Below are positions 1-7,283 of a DNA stretch of 8,547 bases, piece after piece. A program made the position numbers and the translations under genes. The notes beneath the pieces were generated by a model. It was not told the origin of the DNA and did not search any database. It saw only the letters and a program-made list of their open reading frames with translations. Source of the stretch: Betaproteobacteria bacterium (lineage in GTDB: Bacteria > Pseudomonadota > Gammaproteobacteria > Burkholderiales > Casimicrobiaceae); NCBI GenBank assembly GCA_003153335.1, contig PLYG01000179.1, positions 482 through 9,028 of the forward strand, in the 5' to 3' direction. Positions within the stretch are counted from its first letter, which is position 1. The number at the start of each line of letters is the position of its first letter.

Positions 1-1
1 A

Positions 2-415
2 AACCTGTGCATCGGTTGCGCCTACTGCGCGGTGGCGTGCCCCTACCAGGCCCGCTACAAGACCGACCGCGCGACGTTCGCCTACGACAAGCCGATGGCG
101 AACGAGAACGCGCGGCTCGACCCCGCGCGCTTGGGCGTTGCAACCAAGTGCACGTTCTGCGTCGAGCGCATCGACCTTGGCATGGCGCGCGGCCTCACGC
201 CCGGCGTGGACCCCGACGCGACGCCCGCCTGCGTGAACAGTTGCATCGCGCTGGCGCTGCACTTCGGCGACATTGAGGATCCGGCCAGCAATGTGTCGCA
301 ATTGCTGGTCGAAAACCAGCATTTCCGAATGCACGAAGAACTGGGCACCGGACCGGGCTTTTATTATTTGTGGGACAAGACTGTGGCCGGACAAAAGACC
401 GGGAGTCACGAATGA
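2..415 (+). CDS. Iron-sulfur electron-transfer subunit of a DMSO-reductase-family molybdoenzyme, PadC-like (5' end outside window)
   Basis: The last 137 residues of a ferredoxin-like beta subunit that passes electrons between a molybdopterin catalytic subunit and a membrane anchor. Seen: a CxxCxxCxxxCP motif at visible residues 3-14 (CIGCAYCAVACP), a CTFC pair at 50-53, and C77/C81 in ACVNSC. This spacing is usual for the multi-[4Fe-4S] subunits of the DmsB/PhsB/NrfC class. The start and the earlier cysteine motifs lie upstream of the window. The stop codon overlaps the ATG of the next gene (ATGA), so the two are translationally coupled. The oxidoreductase could in principle act on another substrate, but the following arylacetate-CoA ligase and hydroxybenzoyl-CoA reductase genes point to a phenylacetyl-CoA:acceptor oxidoreductase (PadBCD) type enzyme, which oxidises the alpha carbon of arylacetyl-CoA. 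The family is secure; the substrate is inferred from context. Confidence 0.88.
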   Translation, partial: NLCIGCAYCAVACPYQARYKTDRATFAYDKPMANENARLDPARLGVATKCTFCVERIDLGMARGLTPGVDPDATPACVNSCIALALHFGDIEDPASNVSQLLVENQHFRMHEELGTGPGFYYLWDKTVAGQKTGSHE

Positions 416-1245
416 GCTACGGACCCAAGCCCTGGCTACAAACGAACTGGGATATCCGCGCCGCGCTCAACTTCATCTGCGGCGGCGTCGGCGGCGGGCT
501 GCTCGTCGTGACCGCGCTGTTCTCCGGGCAGCAAGAGGCGCCGCTGTTCCAACTGGCGCTGGGCGCTGCACTGATCGGCGCCGGGCTGTTCTCGGTCTGG
601 CTGGAAATCGGCCGGCCGCTGCGGGCGATCAATGTGTACTTCAATGCGCGCACCTCCTGGATGACGCGCGAAGCGCTGGTCGCGCTGGCGGTGTTTGCGT
701 TGACCGCTGCGACTGCCCTCGGGCAGCGCTGGGCGGCACCGCTGCTCGCGCTGGCCGCGCTGCTGTTCGTTTACGCGCAGGGCCGGATGCTGCGTGCCGC
801 CATGGGCATTCCCGCATGGCGCGATCCGATGATTCCGACGCTCATCGTGACGACCGCTCTGGCCGAAGGCGGTGGACTTTTCCTGGTTGTGGGATCGCTC
901 CACGCGGGGGTCACGGTGCTGGCGATCGCCTTTGCCGGGTTCGCGGCGTTTTCGCGGTTCCTCGCGTGGATCCCGTATCGGCGGCAGGTCGAGACCTCGC
1001 TGGCGCCCGCGGCGTGGGCAGCGCTTGCGCATGCGCAAATGACCCTCGGCCCCAAAGGCACGGGCGCGGTGCTCGCGCTGTATTGCCTGGCGCTGCTGTT
1101 TCCCGACGCACAGGCGCCGCTGGCCATCATCGGCGGGCTTATCGCTGTCGCCGCCGGCACGGGATTCAAGCTGGCGCTGATAACGCGCGCCGCGCATAAC
1201 CAGGGCTTCTCCCTGCCGCACCTGCCGGTGCGCGGCAGAAGCTAG
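412..1245 (+). CDS. NrfD/DmsC-type membrane anchor subunit, PadD-like
   Basis: A 277-residue integral membrane protein with about eight hydrophobic segments (roughly residues 17-37, 46-64, 87-104, 108-125, 143-161, 163-185, 217-230 and 235-258). In this family it anchors the Fe-S and molybdopterin subunits and exchanges electrons with the quinone pool. Visible family-like motifs are WLEIGRPLRA (63-72), SWMTRE (82-87) and RAAMGIPAWRDP (128-139), as in DmsC-like anchors. I chose the ATG at 412 because it overlaps the preceding stop as ATGA and the protein then begins MSYGPKPWLQ; an in-frame upstream ATG at 370 would lie deep inside the preceding gene. Its position directly after the Fe-S subunit fits the B-C-D order I recall for phenylacetyl-CoA:acceptor oxidoreductase (PadBCD) of Thauera. 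The family is secure and the pathway assignment rests on context. Confidence 0.85.
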   Translation: MSYGPKPWLQTNWDIRAALNFICGGVGGGLLVVTALFSGQQEAPLFQLALGAALIGAGLFSVWLEIGRPLRAINVYFNARTSWMTREALVALAVFALTAATALGQRWAAPLLALAALLFVYAQGRMLRAAMGIPAWRDPMIPTLIVTTALAEGGGLFLVVGSLHAGVTVLAIAFAGFAAFSRFLAWIPYRRQVETSLAPAAWAALAHAQMTLGPKGTGAVLALYCLALLFPDAQAPLAIIGGLIAVAAGTGFKLALITRAAHNQGFSLPHLPVRGRS

Positions 1246-1255
1246 AGCAATGGAC

Positions 1256-1263
1256 AAAGGAGG
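1256..1263 (+). promoter_or_regulatory. Strong Shine-Dalgarno that fixes the ligase start
   Basis: AAAGGAGG matches the anti-Shine-Dalgarno sequence fully and ends 4 nt before the ATG at 1268. It lies inside the coding stretch that an earlier in-frame ATG (1250) would use, so 1268 is the better start. No comparable site precedes the further in-frame ATG at 1361, where homology to the ligase family begins. Confidence 0.7.
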
Positions 1264-1267
1264 AACC

Positions 1268-2659
1268 ATGATAGCTGCACTAACCAAGGCAAGCCGCGGC
1301 GCAGCGAACGAGACCATCGTCCGGCGAACAACGCAGCCAAAACGCCGTGTCGACACGTACATGTTTGACGCCGATGCGGAGACCATGCCGCGCGAAGAAC
1401 TCGCGCGGCTGCAGCTGCGGCGGCTGCGGCAGACGCTGAAGTGCGCTTTTGACAACGTTCCGCTGCATCGACGCCGGCTGCGTGCCGCGGGATTTCTCCA
1501 CGGCGAGTTCCGCTCGCTCGACGACCTCTCCCGCCTGCCGTTCACGGTGAAGGCCGACTTGCGCGACCATTACCCGTTCGGGATGTTTGCCCGACCGCGC
1601 GAGGAATTGGTGCGCCTTCACGCATCGAGCGGAACCACGGGCAAGGCGACCGTGGTCGGCTATACCAAAAAAGATATCGCCACGTGGGCGGATCTGATGG
1701 CGCGCTCGATGGCCTGCGCCGGCGCCCGTCCCGGCGACGTGATCCACAACGCTTACGGTTACGGTCTGTTCACCGGCGGCCTCGGTGCGCATTACGGGGC
1801 AGAGCGGCTGGGGGCGACGGTGGTGCCGATGTCTGGTGGATCGACTGATCGGCAGATCGTGCTCATCCAGGATTTCGGCGCGCGGATGCTGTGCGCGACG
1901 CCTTCGTACGCGCTGGCCATTGCCGAAGTCGCCGAAGCCGCAGGCGTGGATCTGCGCCGTTCGAAGCTCGCCTACGGACTCTTCGGCGCGGAGCCCTGGA
2001 GTGAAGCGATGCGCCATGAGATCGAGGCGCGCCTGGGTCTGAAGGCGGTCGACATTTACGGGCTTTCCGAAATCATGGGGCCGGGCGTGGCCTGCGAATG
2101 CGAGGTGGCGCAGGCGGGATTGCACGGCTGGGAAGACCACTTCCTGTTCGAAATCATCGACCCCGACACGGGACTGCCGGTGGCCGAGGGTCAGAGCGGG
2201 GAACTGGTCATCACCACGCTCACCAAGCAGGCGCTGCCGATGATTCGATACCGCACGCGTGACATCACGCGGGTGACCACCGAGCCCTGCATCTGCGGCC
2301 GCACACACTTGCGCATCCGGCGCATCACCGGGCGCAACGACGACATGCTGATCATACGCGGCGTCAATGTGTACCCTTCGCAAATCGAGGCAGTGCTGGT
2401 TGGACTGCCCGGCATCGCGCCACACTACCAGCTCGTGGTAACCCGCGAAGGCAGCCTCGATCTCCTCGCCGTCGAAGTCGAGTCGGTGTCGGCGCAGGGA
2501 ACACTCGAAGCGATTCGGCAACTCGCCGACGCGGTACGGCACCAGATCAAGTCGATGATCGGCATTTCGACCATCGTCGCCATCAAGCCACCGGGCGATA
2601 TCCCGCGCTCGCAGGGCAAAGCCGTGCGGGTGCGCGACCTGCGACCGAAGATAAGCTGA
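1268..2659 (+). CDS. Phenylacetate-CoA ligase family (PaaK/PadJ-type) arylacetate-CoA ligase
   Basis: A 463-residue AMP-forming acyl-CoA ligase expected to convert an arylacetate, ATP and CoA to the CoA thioester. Seen, numbered from the 1268 start: the nucleotide-binding loop SSGTTGKAT (120-128), the family signature YGLSEIMGPGVACEC (264-278), WEDHF followed by EIID (288-298), RYRTRD (327-332), the hinge region GRNDDMLIIRGVNVYPSQIE (355-374), and a C-terminal GK at 450-451 that likely supplies the adenylation lysine. The architecture and length are those of PaaK rather than of the longer benzoate/4-hydroxybenzoate-CoA ligases. About 31 residues precede the normal family start (MFDADAETMPREEL), an unusual basic extension. 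Flanked at 22 bp by a PadD-like gene and at 12 bp by hydroxybenzoyl-CoA reductase genes, its substrate is probably phenylacetate or 4-hydroxyphenylacetate. The exact substrate cannot be read from sequence. Confidence 0.9.
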   Translation: MIAALTKASRGAANETIVRRTTQPKRRVDTYMFDADAETMPREELARLQLRRLRQTLKCAFDNVPLHRRRLRAAGFLHGEFRSLDDLSRLPFTVKADLRDHYPFGMFARPREELVRLHASSGTTGKATVVGYTKKDIATWADLMARSMACAGARPGDVIHNAYGYGLFTGGLGAHYGAERLGATVVPMSGGSTDRQIVLIQDFGARMLCATPSYALAIAEVAEAAGVDLRRSKLAYGLFGAEPWSEAMRHEIEARLGLKAVDIYGLSEIMGPGVACECEVAQAGLHGWEDHFLFEIIDPDTGLPVAEGQSGELVITTLTKQALPMIRYRTRDITRVTTEPCICGRTHLRIRRITGRNDDMLIIRGVNVYPSQIEAVLVGLPGIAPHYQLVVTREGSLDLLAVEVESVSAQGTLEAIRQLADAVRHQIKSMIGISTIVAIKPPGDIPRSQGKAVRVRDLRPKIS

Positions 2660-2671
2660 GAAGGCCACGCC

Positions 2672-3142
2672 ATGCGTGTGCTGTCCCTGCTTCTCAACCG
2701 GCGGCCGCGCATCGACGCGGTCGCCGACAACCTGCTGCTGCTCGACTACTTGCGCGAGACGGCGGGCCTCACCGGCACCAAGCGCGGCTGCGACGGCGGC
2801 GAGTGCGGCGCGTGCACGGTGCTGATCGACGGCAGGCCGCGCCTGGCGTGCATCACGCTGGCCGCCAGTTGCGAGGGCCGGCACGTCGAGAGCATCGAAG
2901 CGCTGGCCGAGAGCGCGGGTGGACGCATGAGCGACCTGCAGCGCGCATTCCACGAAAAGCTGGGCACCCAGTGCGGCTACTGCACGCCGGGGATGATCAT
3001 GGCGGCGGAGGGCCTGCTGCGGCGCAATCCGCATCCGAGCGAGGCGGACATCCGCGAGGCGCTGGCCGGCAATCTCTGCCGCTGCACCGGCTACGTCAAG
3101 ATCATCGAATCGGTGCAGGCTGCCGCCACGCGTCCGATATGA
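2672..3142 (+). CDS. hcrC: 4-hydroxybenzoyl-CoA reductase, small [2Fe-2S] subunit (gamma)
   Basis: A 156-residue protein with the two [2Fe-2S] domains of xanthine-oxidase-family small subunits. The N-terminal plant-ferredoxin-like cluster is ligated by C40, C45, C48 (CDGGECGAC) and C60. The C-terminal helical domain supplies C101 and C104 (CGYC) and C136 and C138 (NLCRCTGY). It relays electrons between the FAD/[4Fe-4S] subunit and the molybdenum site. On its own it would fit any family member (CO dehydrogenase, xanthine or quinoline oxidoreductases); the assignment to hydroxybenzoyl-CoA reductase comes from the third gene of the set, whose medium subunit has the diagnostic [4Fe-4S] loop. A GAGAAGG sequence at 2658-2664 overlaps the ligase stop and precedes the ATG by 7 nt. 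Its own TGA overlaps the next ATG by 4 bp. Confidence 0.92.
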   Translation: MRVLSLLLNRRPRIDAVADNLLLLDYLRETAGLTGTKRGCDGGECGACTVLIDGRPRLACITLAASCEGRHVESIEALAESAGGRMSDLQRAFHEKLGTQCGYCTPGMIMAAEGLLRRNPHPSEADIREALAGNLCRCTGYVKIIESVQAAATRPI

Positions 3143-5493
3143 CCAGGCACGCAACGCGCGAACGCATCGCCGGCGTGCCGGTGCCACTTATCGACGGCAT
3201 CGAAAAGGTCACCGGCCGCGCGCGCTACACCGCCGATCTGGCAGCGCTGGCGGCATCGAGCCAGACGTGGGTCGGCAGGATACTGCGCAGCCCGGTCGCG
3301 CACGGCGAGATCGTCGCTATCGACACCACCCGCGCCCGCGCGCTGCCCGGCGTGCACGCCATCATCACCGGCGCCGATTGCGATGTGCCTTACGGTGTGA
3401 TCCCGATCGCGCAAAACGAGTATCCGCTGGCCCGCGACAAGGTCCGCTACATCGGCGAGCCGATCGCCGCGGTAGCCGCGATCGACGAAGAGACCGCCGC
3501 GGCCGCGCTGGCGGCGATCGAACTGGACATCCTGTCTCTGCCGGCTTACTTCAGCGCGCCGGAGGCGCGCGCGGACGGGGCGCTGCCGCTGCATGCCAAC
3601 AAGCCCGGCAATGTCGAGCGCGAGGTCGCGCAGGAATTCGGCGACGTTGACGCCGGTTTTGGTGCTTCCGCCCTTGTACGCGAACAGAAATTTCACTATG
3701 CGGAAGTCACGCATGCGCAAATGGAGCCGAACTGCGCGCTCGCCGAATACGATGCCGAGCGCGAACGCCTGACGCTGCACACGACCACGCAGGTGCCCTA
3801 CTACGTGCACCTGATGCTGGCGCAGTGCCTGCACATGGCGCCGGGTGCGATCCGCGTGGTGAAGCCCTTTGTCGGCGGCGGCTTCGGGCAGCGCACCGAG
3901 GCGCTCAATTTCGAACTCATCGCCGGCTTGCTGGCCAGGGCGGCGCGCGGAACGGTCAAGCTTGAATTGTCGCGCGAGGAAACCTTGCTGACGCACCGCG
4001 GCCGGCCCGAGACCGATGTGCGGCTGAAAATCGGACTCACGCAAAACGGGGAAATCACGGCCGTCGAATGTGAAGCGATCCAGCGCGGCGGCGCCTACGC
4101 CGGCTACGGCCTGGTGACCATCCTGTACGCCGGCGCGTTGCTGCACGGACTGTACCGGGTGCCGGCATCGCGCTATCGCGGCCTGCGGGTTTATGCCAAC
4201 ACGCCGCCTTGCGGCGCGATGCGCGGTCATGGTTCGGTGGACATCCGGCATGCGTTCGAATCCTTGCTCGATGCGATGGCGGCGGAACTCGGGCTCGATC
4301 CGTTTGCCGTGCGCCGCGCCAATCTGCTGGTCGCGCCGGCGCGTACGATCAATGACCTGCAGGTCAATTCGTATGGCCTGGCCGAATGCCTGGATCGCGT
4401 CGAACGCGCATCAGGCTGGCGCGAAAGGAAAGGCAGCCTGCCGCGTGGCCGCGGCCTGGGAATGGCCTGTTCGCACTATGTCAGCGGCTCGGCCAAGCCC
4501 GTGCACTGGACGGGCGAGCCGCACGCGGTGGTGGGGCTCAAACTGGATTTCGACGGCGGTATTACCGTGCTCACCGGTGCCTCCGACATCGGCCAGGGCT
4601 CCTCGACGCTGGTCGCGCAGGTGGTCGCCGATACGCTGGGACTCGGTTTCGCATGGCTGCGCGTCGTCGCCAACGACAGCGCGGTCACGCCCAAGGACAA
4701 TGGCTCGTACTCGTCGCGCGTTTCCTTCATGGTTGGCAATGCGGCGCTCGCTGCAGCAAAGAATCTCAGAACGCTGCTGATCGAGGCGGCAGCAAGGAAG
4801 CTCGAAGCGGCCCCCGCCGACGTCGACTGCCTGGGCGAGATCTACCGCGTGGCCGGCACCGATTCCGAACTGTCGTACATGGAGACCGTCACGGCTGCGC
4901 TGGAAGAGTCGGGCACAATTTCGGTCAAGGGCACGTATTCGACGCCGCCCGAAACCCAGGGCGGCAAGTTCCGCGGCGCGGCGGTGGGCTCCTCTGCCGG
5001 GTTTTCCTATGCGGCGCAAGTCGTCGAAGTGAGCGTCGACGAAGAAACCGGGATGGTCCGCGTCGTAAAGGTCTGGGTCGCCCACGACTGCGGCTTCGCG
5101 ATCAATCCGCTGGCGGTCGAGGGGCAGATTCAGGGTTCGGTGTGGATGGGCATGGGCCAGGCGCTGTTCGAGGAAACGCAGTTTCATCAGGGGCGCGCGC
5201 TCGCGGCCAATCTGCTCGACTACCGGATGCCGACGATCGTCGACTCGCCGCCGATCGAGGTGCAGATTGTCGAGAGCATGGATCCGGGCGGACCGCTGGG
5301 CGCCAAGGAAGCCGGCGAAGGGTCCCTGTCGGGATTTCTGCCGGCGCTGACCAATGCCATCGCCGACGCCATCGGGCTGGGCTTGACCGAGTTGCCGGCG
5401 TCTCCCGACCGGGTACTGGAAGCGATACAGCAACGCCGCCGCGCCGAGCGGCTGCAGATCGCGCGCAGCCGGCGCGCGGCGGCCGAAGGCTGA
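3139..5493 (+). CDS. hcrA: 4-hydroxybenzoyl-CoA reductase, large molybdopterin subunit (alpha)
   Basis: The 784-residue catalytic subunit binds the molybdenum cofactor and reductively removes the para-hydroxyl of 4-hydroxybenzoyl-CoA, giving benzoyl-CoA. Seen: the family N-terminus VPLIDGIEKVTGRARYTADL (14-33), the cofactor loop VGGGFGQR (245-252), GAMRGHGS (359-366), ASDIGQGSS (481-489), and GAKEAGEGS (721-729), where E727 sits at the conserved catalytic glutamate position. The length is close to that of the Thauera enzyme as I recall it (about 770 residues). The start is set by the ATGA overlap with hcrC; the reading frame stays open further upstream but overlaps hcrC and has no homology there. 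The C-terminal ~20 residues are Arg- and Ala-rich and look like a non-conserved tail. Other aryl-CoA or heterocycle dehydrogenases of the family are the alternative, made unlikely by the HcrB partner. Confidence 0.92.
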   Translation: MTRHATRERIAGVPVPLIDGIEKVTGRARYTADLAALAASSQTWVGRILRSPVAHGEIVAIDTTRARALPGVHAIITGADCDVPYGVIPIAQNEYPLARDKVRYIGEPIAAVAAIDEETAAAALAAIELDILSLPAYFSAPEARADGALPLHANKPGNVEREVAQEFGDVDAGFGASALVREQKFHYAEVTHAQMEPNCALAEYDAERERLTLHTTTQVPYYVHLMLAQCLHMAPGAIRVVKPFVGGGFGQRTEALNFELIAGLLARAARGTVKLELSREETLLTHRGRPETDVRLKIGLTQNGEITAVECEAIQRGGAYAGYGLVTILYAGALLHGLYRVPASRYRGLRVYANTPPCGAMRGHGSVDIRHAFESLLDAMAAELGLDPFAVRRANLLVAPARTINDLQVNSYGLAECLDRVERASGWRERKGSLPRGRGLGMACSHYVSGSAKPVHWTGEPHAVVGLKLDFDGGITVLTGASDIGQGSSTLVAQVVADTLGLGFAWLRVVANDSAVTPKDNGSYSSRVSFMVGNAALAAAKNLRTLLIEAAARKLEAAPADVDCLGEIYRVAGTDSELSYMETVTAALEESGTISVKGTYSTPPETQGGKFRGAAVGSSAGFSYAAQVVEVSVDEETGMVRVVKVWVAHDCGFAINPLAVEGQIQGSVWMGMGQALFEETQFHQGRALAANLLDYRMPTIVDSPPIEVQIVESMDPGGPLGAKEAGEGSLSGFLPALTNAIADAIGLGLTELPASPDRVLEAIQQRRRAERLQIARSRRAAAEG

Positions 5494-5497
5494 CGCG

Positions 5498-6499
5498 ATG
5501 CAACTTCTGCCGCGTTTCGAATTGCATAGGCCGGAGAGTCTCGCCGGGGTGCTGGCGCTGCTCGCGGCGAAACCCACCGCCCGCGTCGTCGCGGGCGGGA
5601 CCGATCTGATCACCAACTTGCGGCATGGGCTGGCTGCGCCGTCTGCGCTGATCGAGCTGGCGCGCGTTCCCGAATTGTCCGGCATCCGCGCCGAGTCGCA
5701 GGGCTTCCGTTTGGGGGTCGGTGTCACGCTCGAGAGCATCGCGGACAACGCGGAACTGCGTCGCGCGTATCCGGCACTCGCCGCAGCGGCGCTGTCGGTT
5801 GCAGCGCCGTCGCATCGCGCGGCAGCCACGCTGGGCGGGAATCTGTGCCTGGACACGCGGTGCGTGTTCTACAACCAGAGCGAGGCGTGGCGGCAGGGCA
5901 ATGCCTACTGCCTCAAGTATCGCGGCGATATCTGTCATGTCGCGCCGACGGGTAAACGTTGTCACGCGGCATTCAGCGGCGATGTCGCACCGGCGTTGAT
6001 GGTCTATGGCGCAGAAATCGAAATCGCAGCACCCTCCGGCCTGCGCCGGATTGCGCTTGCGGATCTTTATGTCGAGGACGGCGCGGCGCATCTGGCGCTA
6101 GCTCGCACCGAAGTTCTTACCGCGGTTTATCTGCCGGCGATCGATGCCCGGTTGCGTTCAGGCTATCGCAAGGCGCGGGCCCGTGGCGCGATCGATTTTC
6201 CGCTGGCCGGCGTCGCTGTTGCGCTGCGCGTTGAAGGCAATGCACTATCGTCACTGGCCGTCGCGCTGACCGGCACCAACCCTCGTCCATTCCTGCTGGA
6301 AGGAACCGAGACGCTGCTGGGCAGGCCGGTTGACGACGCGCTCTTGACCGAACTCTCGAAGCTGGTCCAGAAGCAGGTCAGTCCGATGCGCACGACAGTG
6401 ACCGCGTCGAACTACCGGCGGCAGGTCGCCGCTGTGCTCGCCGCTCGTTTGACGCGCGAGCTGGGCGCCCAAGCCGGGACAGGCATAGCGGGAAAGTAG
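5498..6499 (+). CDS. hcrB: 4-hydroxybenzoyl-CoA reductase, medium FAD/[4Fe-4S] subunit (beta)
   Basis: A 333-residue FAD-binding subunit with the family flavin motifs VVAGGTDL (30-37) and TLGGNL (111-116). Right after the second motif it carries a ~40-residue cysteine-rich insertion with C122, C138, C146 and C155 (also C117). This loop is absent from ordinary xanthine-oxidase medium subunits and in 4-hydroxybenzoyl-CoA reductase holds an extra [4Fe-4S] cluster; as I recall, the Thauera ligands have these same four residue numbers. The cluster lets the enzyme run backwards compared with other family members, feeding low-potential electrons, usually from ferredoxin, through FAD to the molybdenum site. 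The gene starts 4 bp after hcrA, with GAAGG at 5485-5489 as ribosome binding site inside the hcrA end. It is the last gene of the operon. Confidence 0.93.
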   Translation: MQLLPRFELHRPESLAGVLALLAAKPTARVVAGGTDLITNLRHGLAAPSALIELARVPELSGIRAESQGFRLGVGVTLESIADNAELRRAYPALAAAALSVAAPSHRAAATLGGNLCLDTRCVFYNQSEAWRQGNAYCLKYRGDICHVAPTGKRCHAAFSGDVAPALMVYGAEIEIAAPSGLRRIALADLYVEDGAAHLALARTEVLTAVYLPAIDARLRSGYRKARARGAIDFPLAGVAVALRVEGNALSSLAVALTGTNPRPFLLEGTETLLGRPVDDALLTELSKLVQKQVSPMRTTVTASNYRRQVAAVLAARLTRELGAQAGTGIAGK

Positions 6500-6541
6500 G
6501 CAAGCAATGCATTGATGGGGTTGGCCAAGGCGTCCGCTTAT

Positions 6542-6567
6542 CCACCTCAGATCAGCTTGAGGCGTGG
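6542..6567 (+). terminator. Possible weak terminator after the hcr operon
   Basis: CCA-CCTCA (6542-6549) pairs with TGAGG (6558-6562) and TGG (6565-6567), leaving an 8-nt loop and a 2-nt bulge. It lies 43 bp after the hcrB stop. The following bases (CTTTCCC) form only a poor U-tract, so this may be a weak or chance hairpin. Confidence 0.25.
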
Positions 6568-6646
6568 CTTTCCCGCATGTCGTTGTGGGTCCGAGATCGA
6601 CGCAACAGCAAGGTGTCCCGGCACAGAGCGTGCGGACGACGGTTCC

Positions 6647-6666
6647 GATACTATGCATACTGGTAT
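6647..6666 (+). promoter_or_regulatory. Possible promoter/operator of the antitoxin-like ORF
   Basis: An AT-rich patch 17 bp upstream of the ATG at 6683 contains GATACT, close to a -10 hexamer, two ATACT copies 9 bp apart (6648 and 6657), and the palindrome TATGCATA (6652-6659). Ribbon-helix-helix antitoxins usually repress their own promoter through such repeats. I see no convincing -35, so this is tentative. Confidence 0.22.
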
Positions 6667-6682
6667 TCACCGGGGCAGCGTC

Positions 6683-6982
6683 ATGGCCACTTCAATCCGG
6701 CTCGATCCCGCCATCGCGCAACGACTGGACCAACTGGCCACCCAGACTGGCCGCACCAAGGCATATTACCTGCGCGAGTTGGTCACTCAGGGTTTGGATG
6801 CCCTGGAGGACTTCTACCTGACTGCCGCGACGATGGAGCGCGTCCGCAAGGGCGAAGAAAATGTCTATTCCGCCGCGCAAGTGAGGCTCGCGGCCCGCGC
6901 GGATTTGATCGTGTCGGGTGATGCGCATTTGCGAAATCTGAAACGCTATCAGGGCATGCGTGGCTCCGCTGCCCGGCCATAA
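6683..6982 (+). CDS. Hybrid ORF: ribbon-helix-helix antitoxin fused to the tail of a PIN-domain toxin
   Basis: A 99-residue ORF with two unrelated halves. Residues 1 to about 68 (MATSIRLDPAIAQRLDQLAT, then GRTKAYYLRE, ending in ERVRKGEENVYSAAQV) read as a complete RelB-like ribbon-helix-helix antitoxin: beta strand, two helices, then the partner-binding tail ending in the usual VYS-x-x-x-VR. Residues about 70-92 (ARADLIVSGDAHL, then NLKRYQGM) match the last part of a PIN (VapC-like) ribonuclease, with D74 and D80 in its distal acidic motif. The earlier PIN segments with the other catalytic acids are absent, so no active nuclease can be made. The simplest reading is an internal in-frame deletion that joined an antitoxin to its neighbour toxin. 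The DNA-binding half may still be expressed. The start at 6683 is chosen because antitoxin homology begins there; the in-frame upstream extension to 6512 has no recognisable content. Confidence 0.7.
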   Translation: MATSIRLDPAIAQRLDQLATQTGRTKAYYLRELVTQGLDALEDFYLTAATMERVRKGEENVYSAAQVRLAARADLIVSGDAHLRNLKRYQGMRGSAARP

Positions 6983-7128
6983 GACAACTTCGCTGGAAAG
7001 CCGCGCCAGGCATGGCTTTGCGGGCGATGGAGGCCTTTAGTTGCATGTCGACGGGACGCAGCGCGAGGTGCTCCGAGAAAAGTTACACCGATTTATTCTC
7101 TGTTTTTAATTCGAGCCTGGCCCTTTAA

Positions 7129-7260
7129 TTCATTTTCTCTTCCGTCGTCAAACCGGTATTTGCAACCTTGGAACAAGTGCTGGTGATCAAGCAATTAGGC
7201 CAGTTAAGCGCGGTGGATCAAACCTCGCTTCGGCTGACGATCAAGCAAGCGATCGGGTAG
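7129..7260 (+). pseudogene. C-terminal remnant of an unidentified protein, possibly a MazF/PemK-like toxin
   Basis: After an in-frame stop (7126-7128) an open stretch of 43 codons without a start runs to a TAG at 7258-7260. It encodes SSVVKPVFATLEQVLVIKQL followed by GQLSAVDQTSLRLTIKQAIG. The pattern LGxLsxxDxxxLrxxixxxiG resembles the last strand and helix of MazF/PemK-type toxins, as I remember them. It would then be a 5'-truncated gene in a region that already holds another toxin-antitoxin scar. The coding character (regular amphipathic helix, conserved-looking VxKxLGxL) supports a real protein tail; the family name is a guess. Confidence 0.38.
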
Positions 7261-7283
7261 CGCCACACCAACAAACCGCAGCT

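Noticed and set aside
1280..3187. A 635-codon open frame on the minus strand across the ligase and hcrC
   Set aside because: It is antisense to two genes with clear family motifs. Its translation is rich in Arg, Ala, His and Gln with no recognisable domain, the usual shadow of GC-rich coding DNA.
4411..5856. A 481-codon minus-strand open frame opposite hcrA and hcrB
   Set aside because: It spans the junction of two well-supported genes on the other strand and has no domain or ribosome binding site; a composition artefact.
6512..6682. Longer upstream start for the antitoxin-like ORF
   Set aside because: The extra 57 residues show no family similarity, and the antitoxin fold begins exactly at the ATG at 6683.
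6997..7019. AAAGCC...GGCTTT inverted repeat
   Set aside because: Only 6 bp, with an 11-nt loop and no U-tract; could arise by chance.
7185..7248. Direct repeat GATCAAGCAA at 7185 and 7239
   Set aside because: Both copies fall in the same reading frame and encode the same I-K-Q residues of the remnant; more likely coding coincidence than a site.
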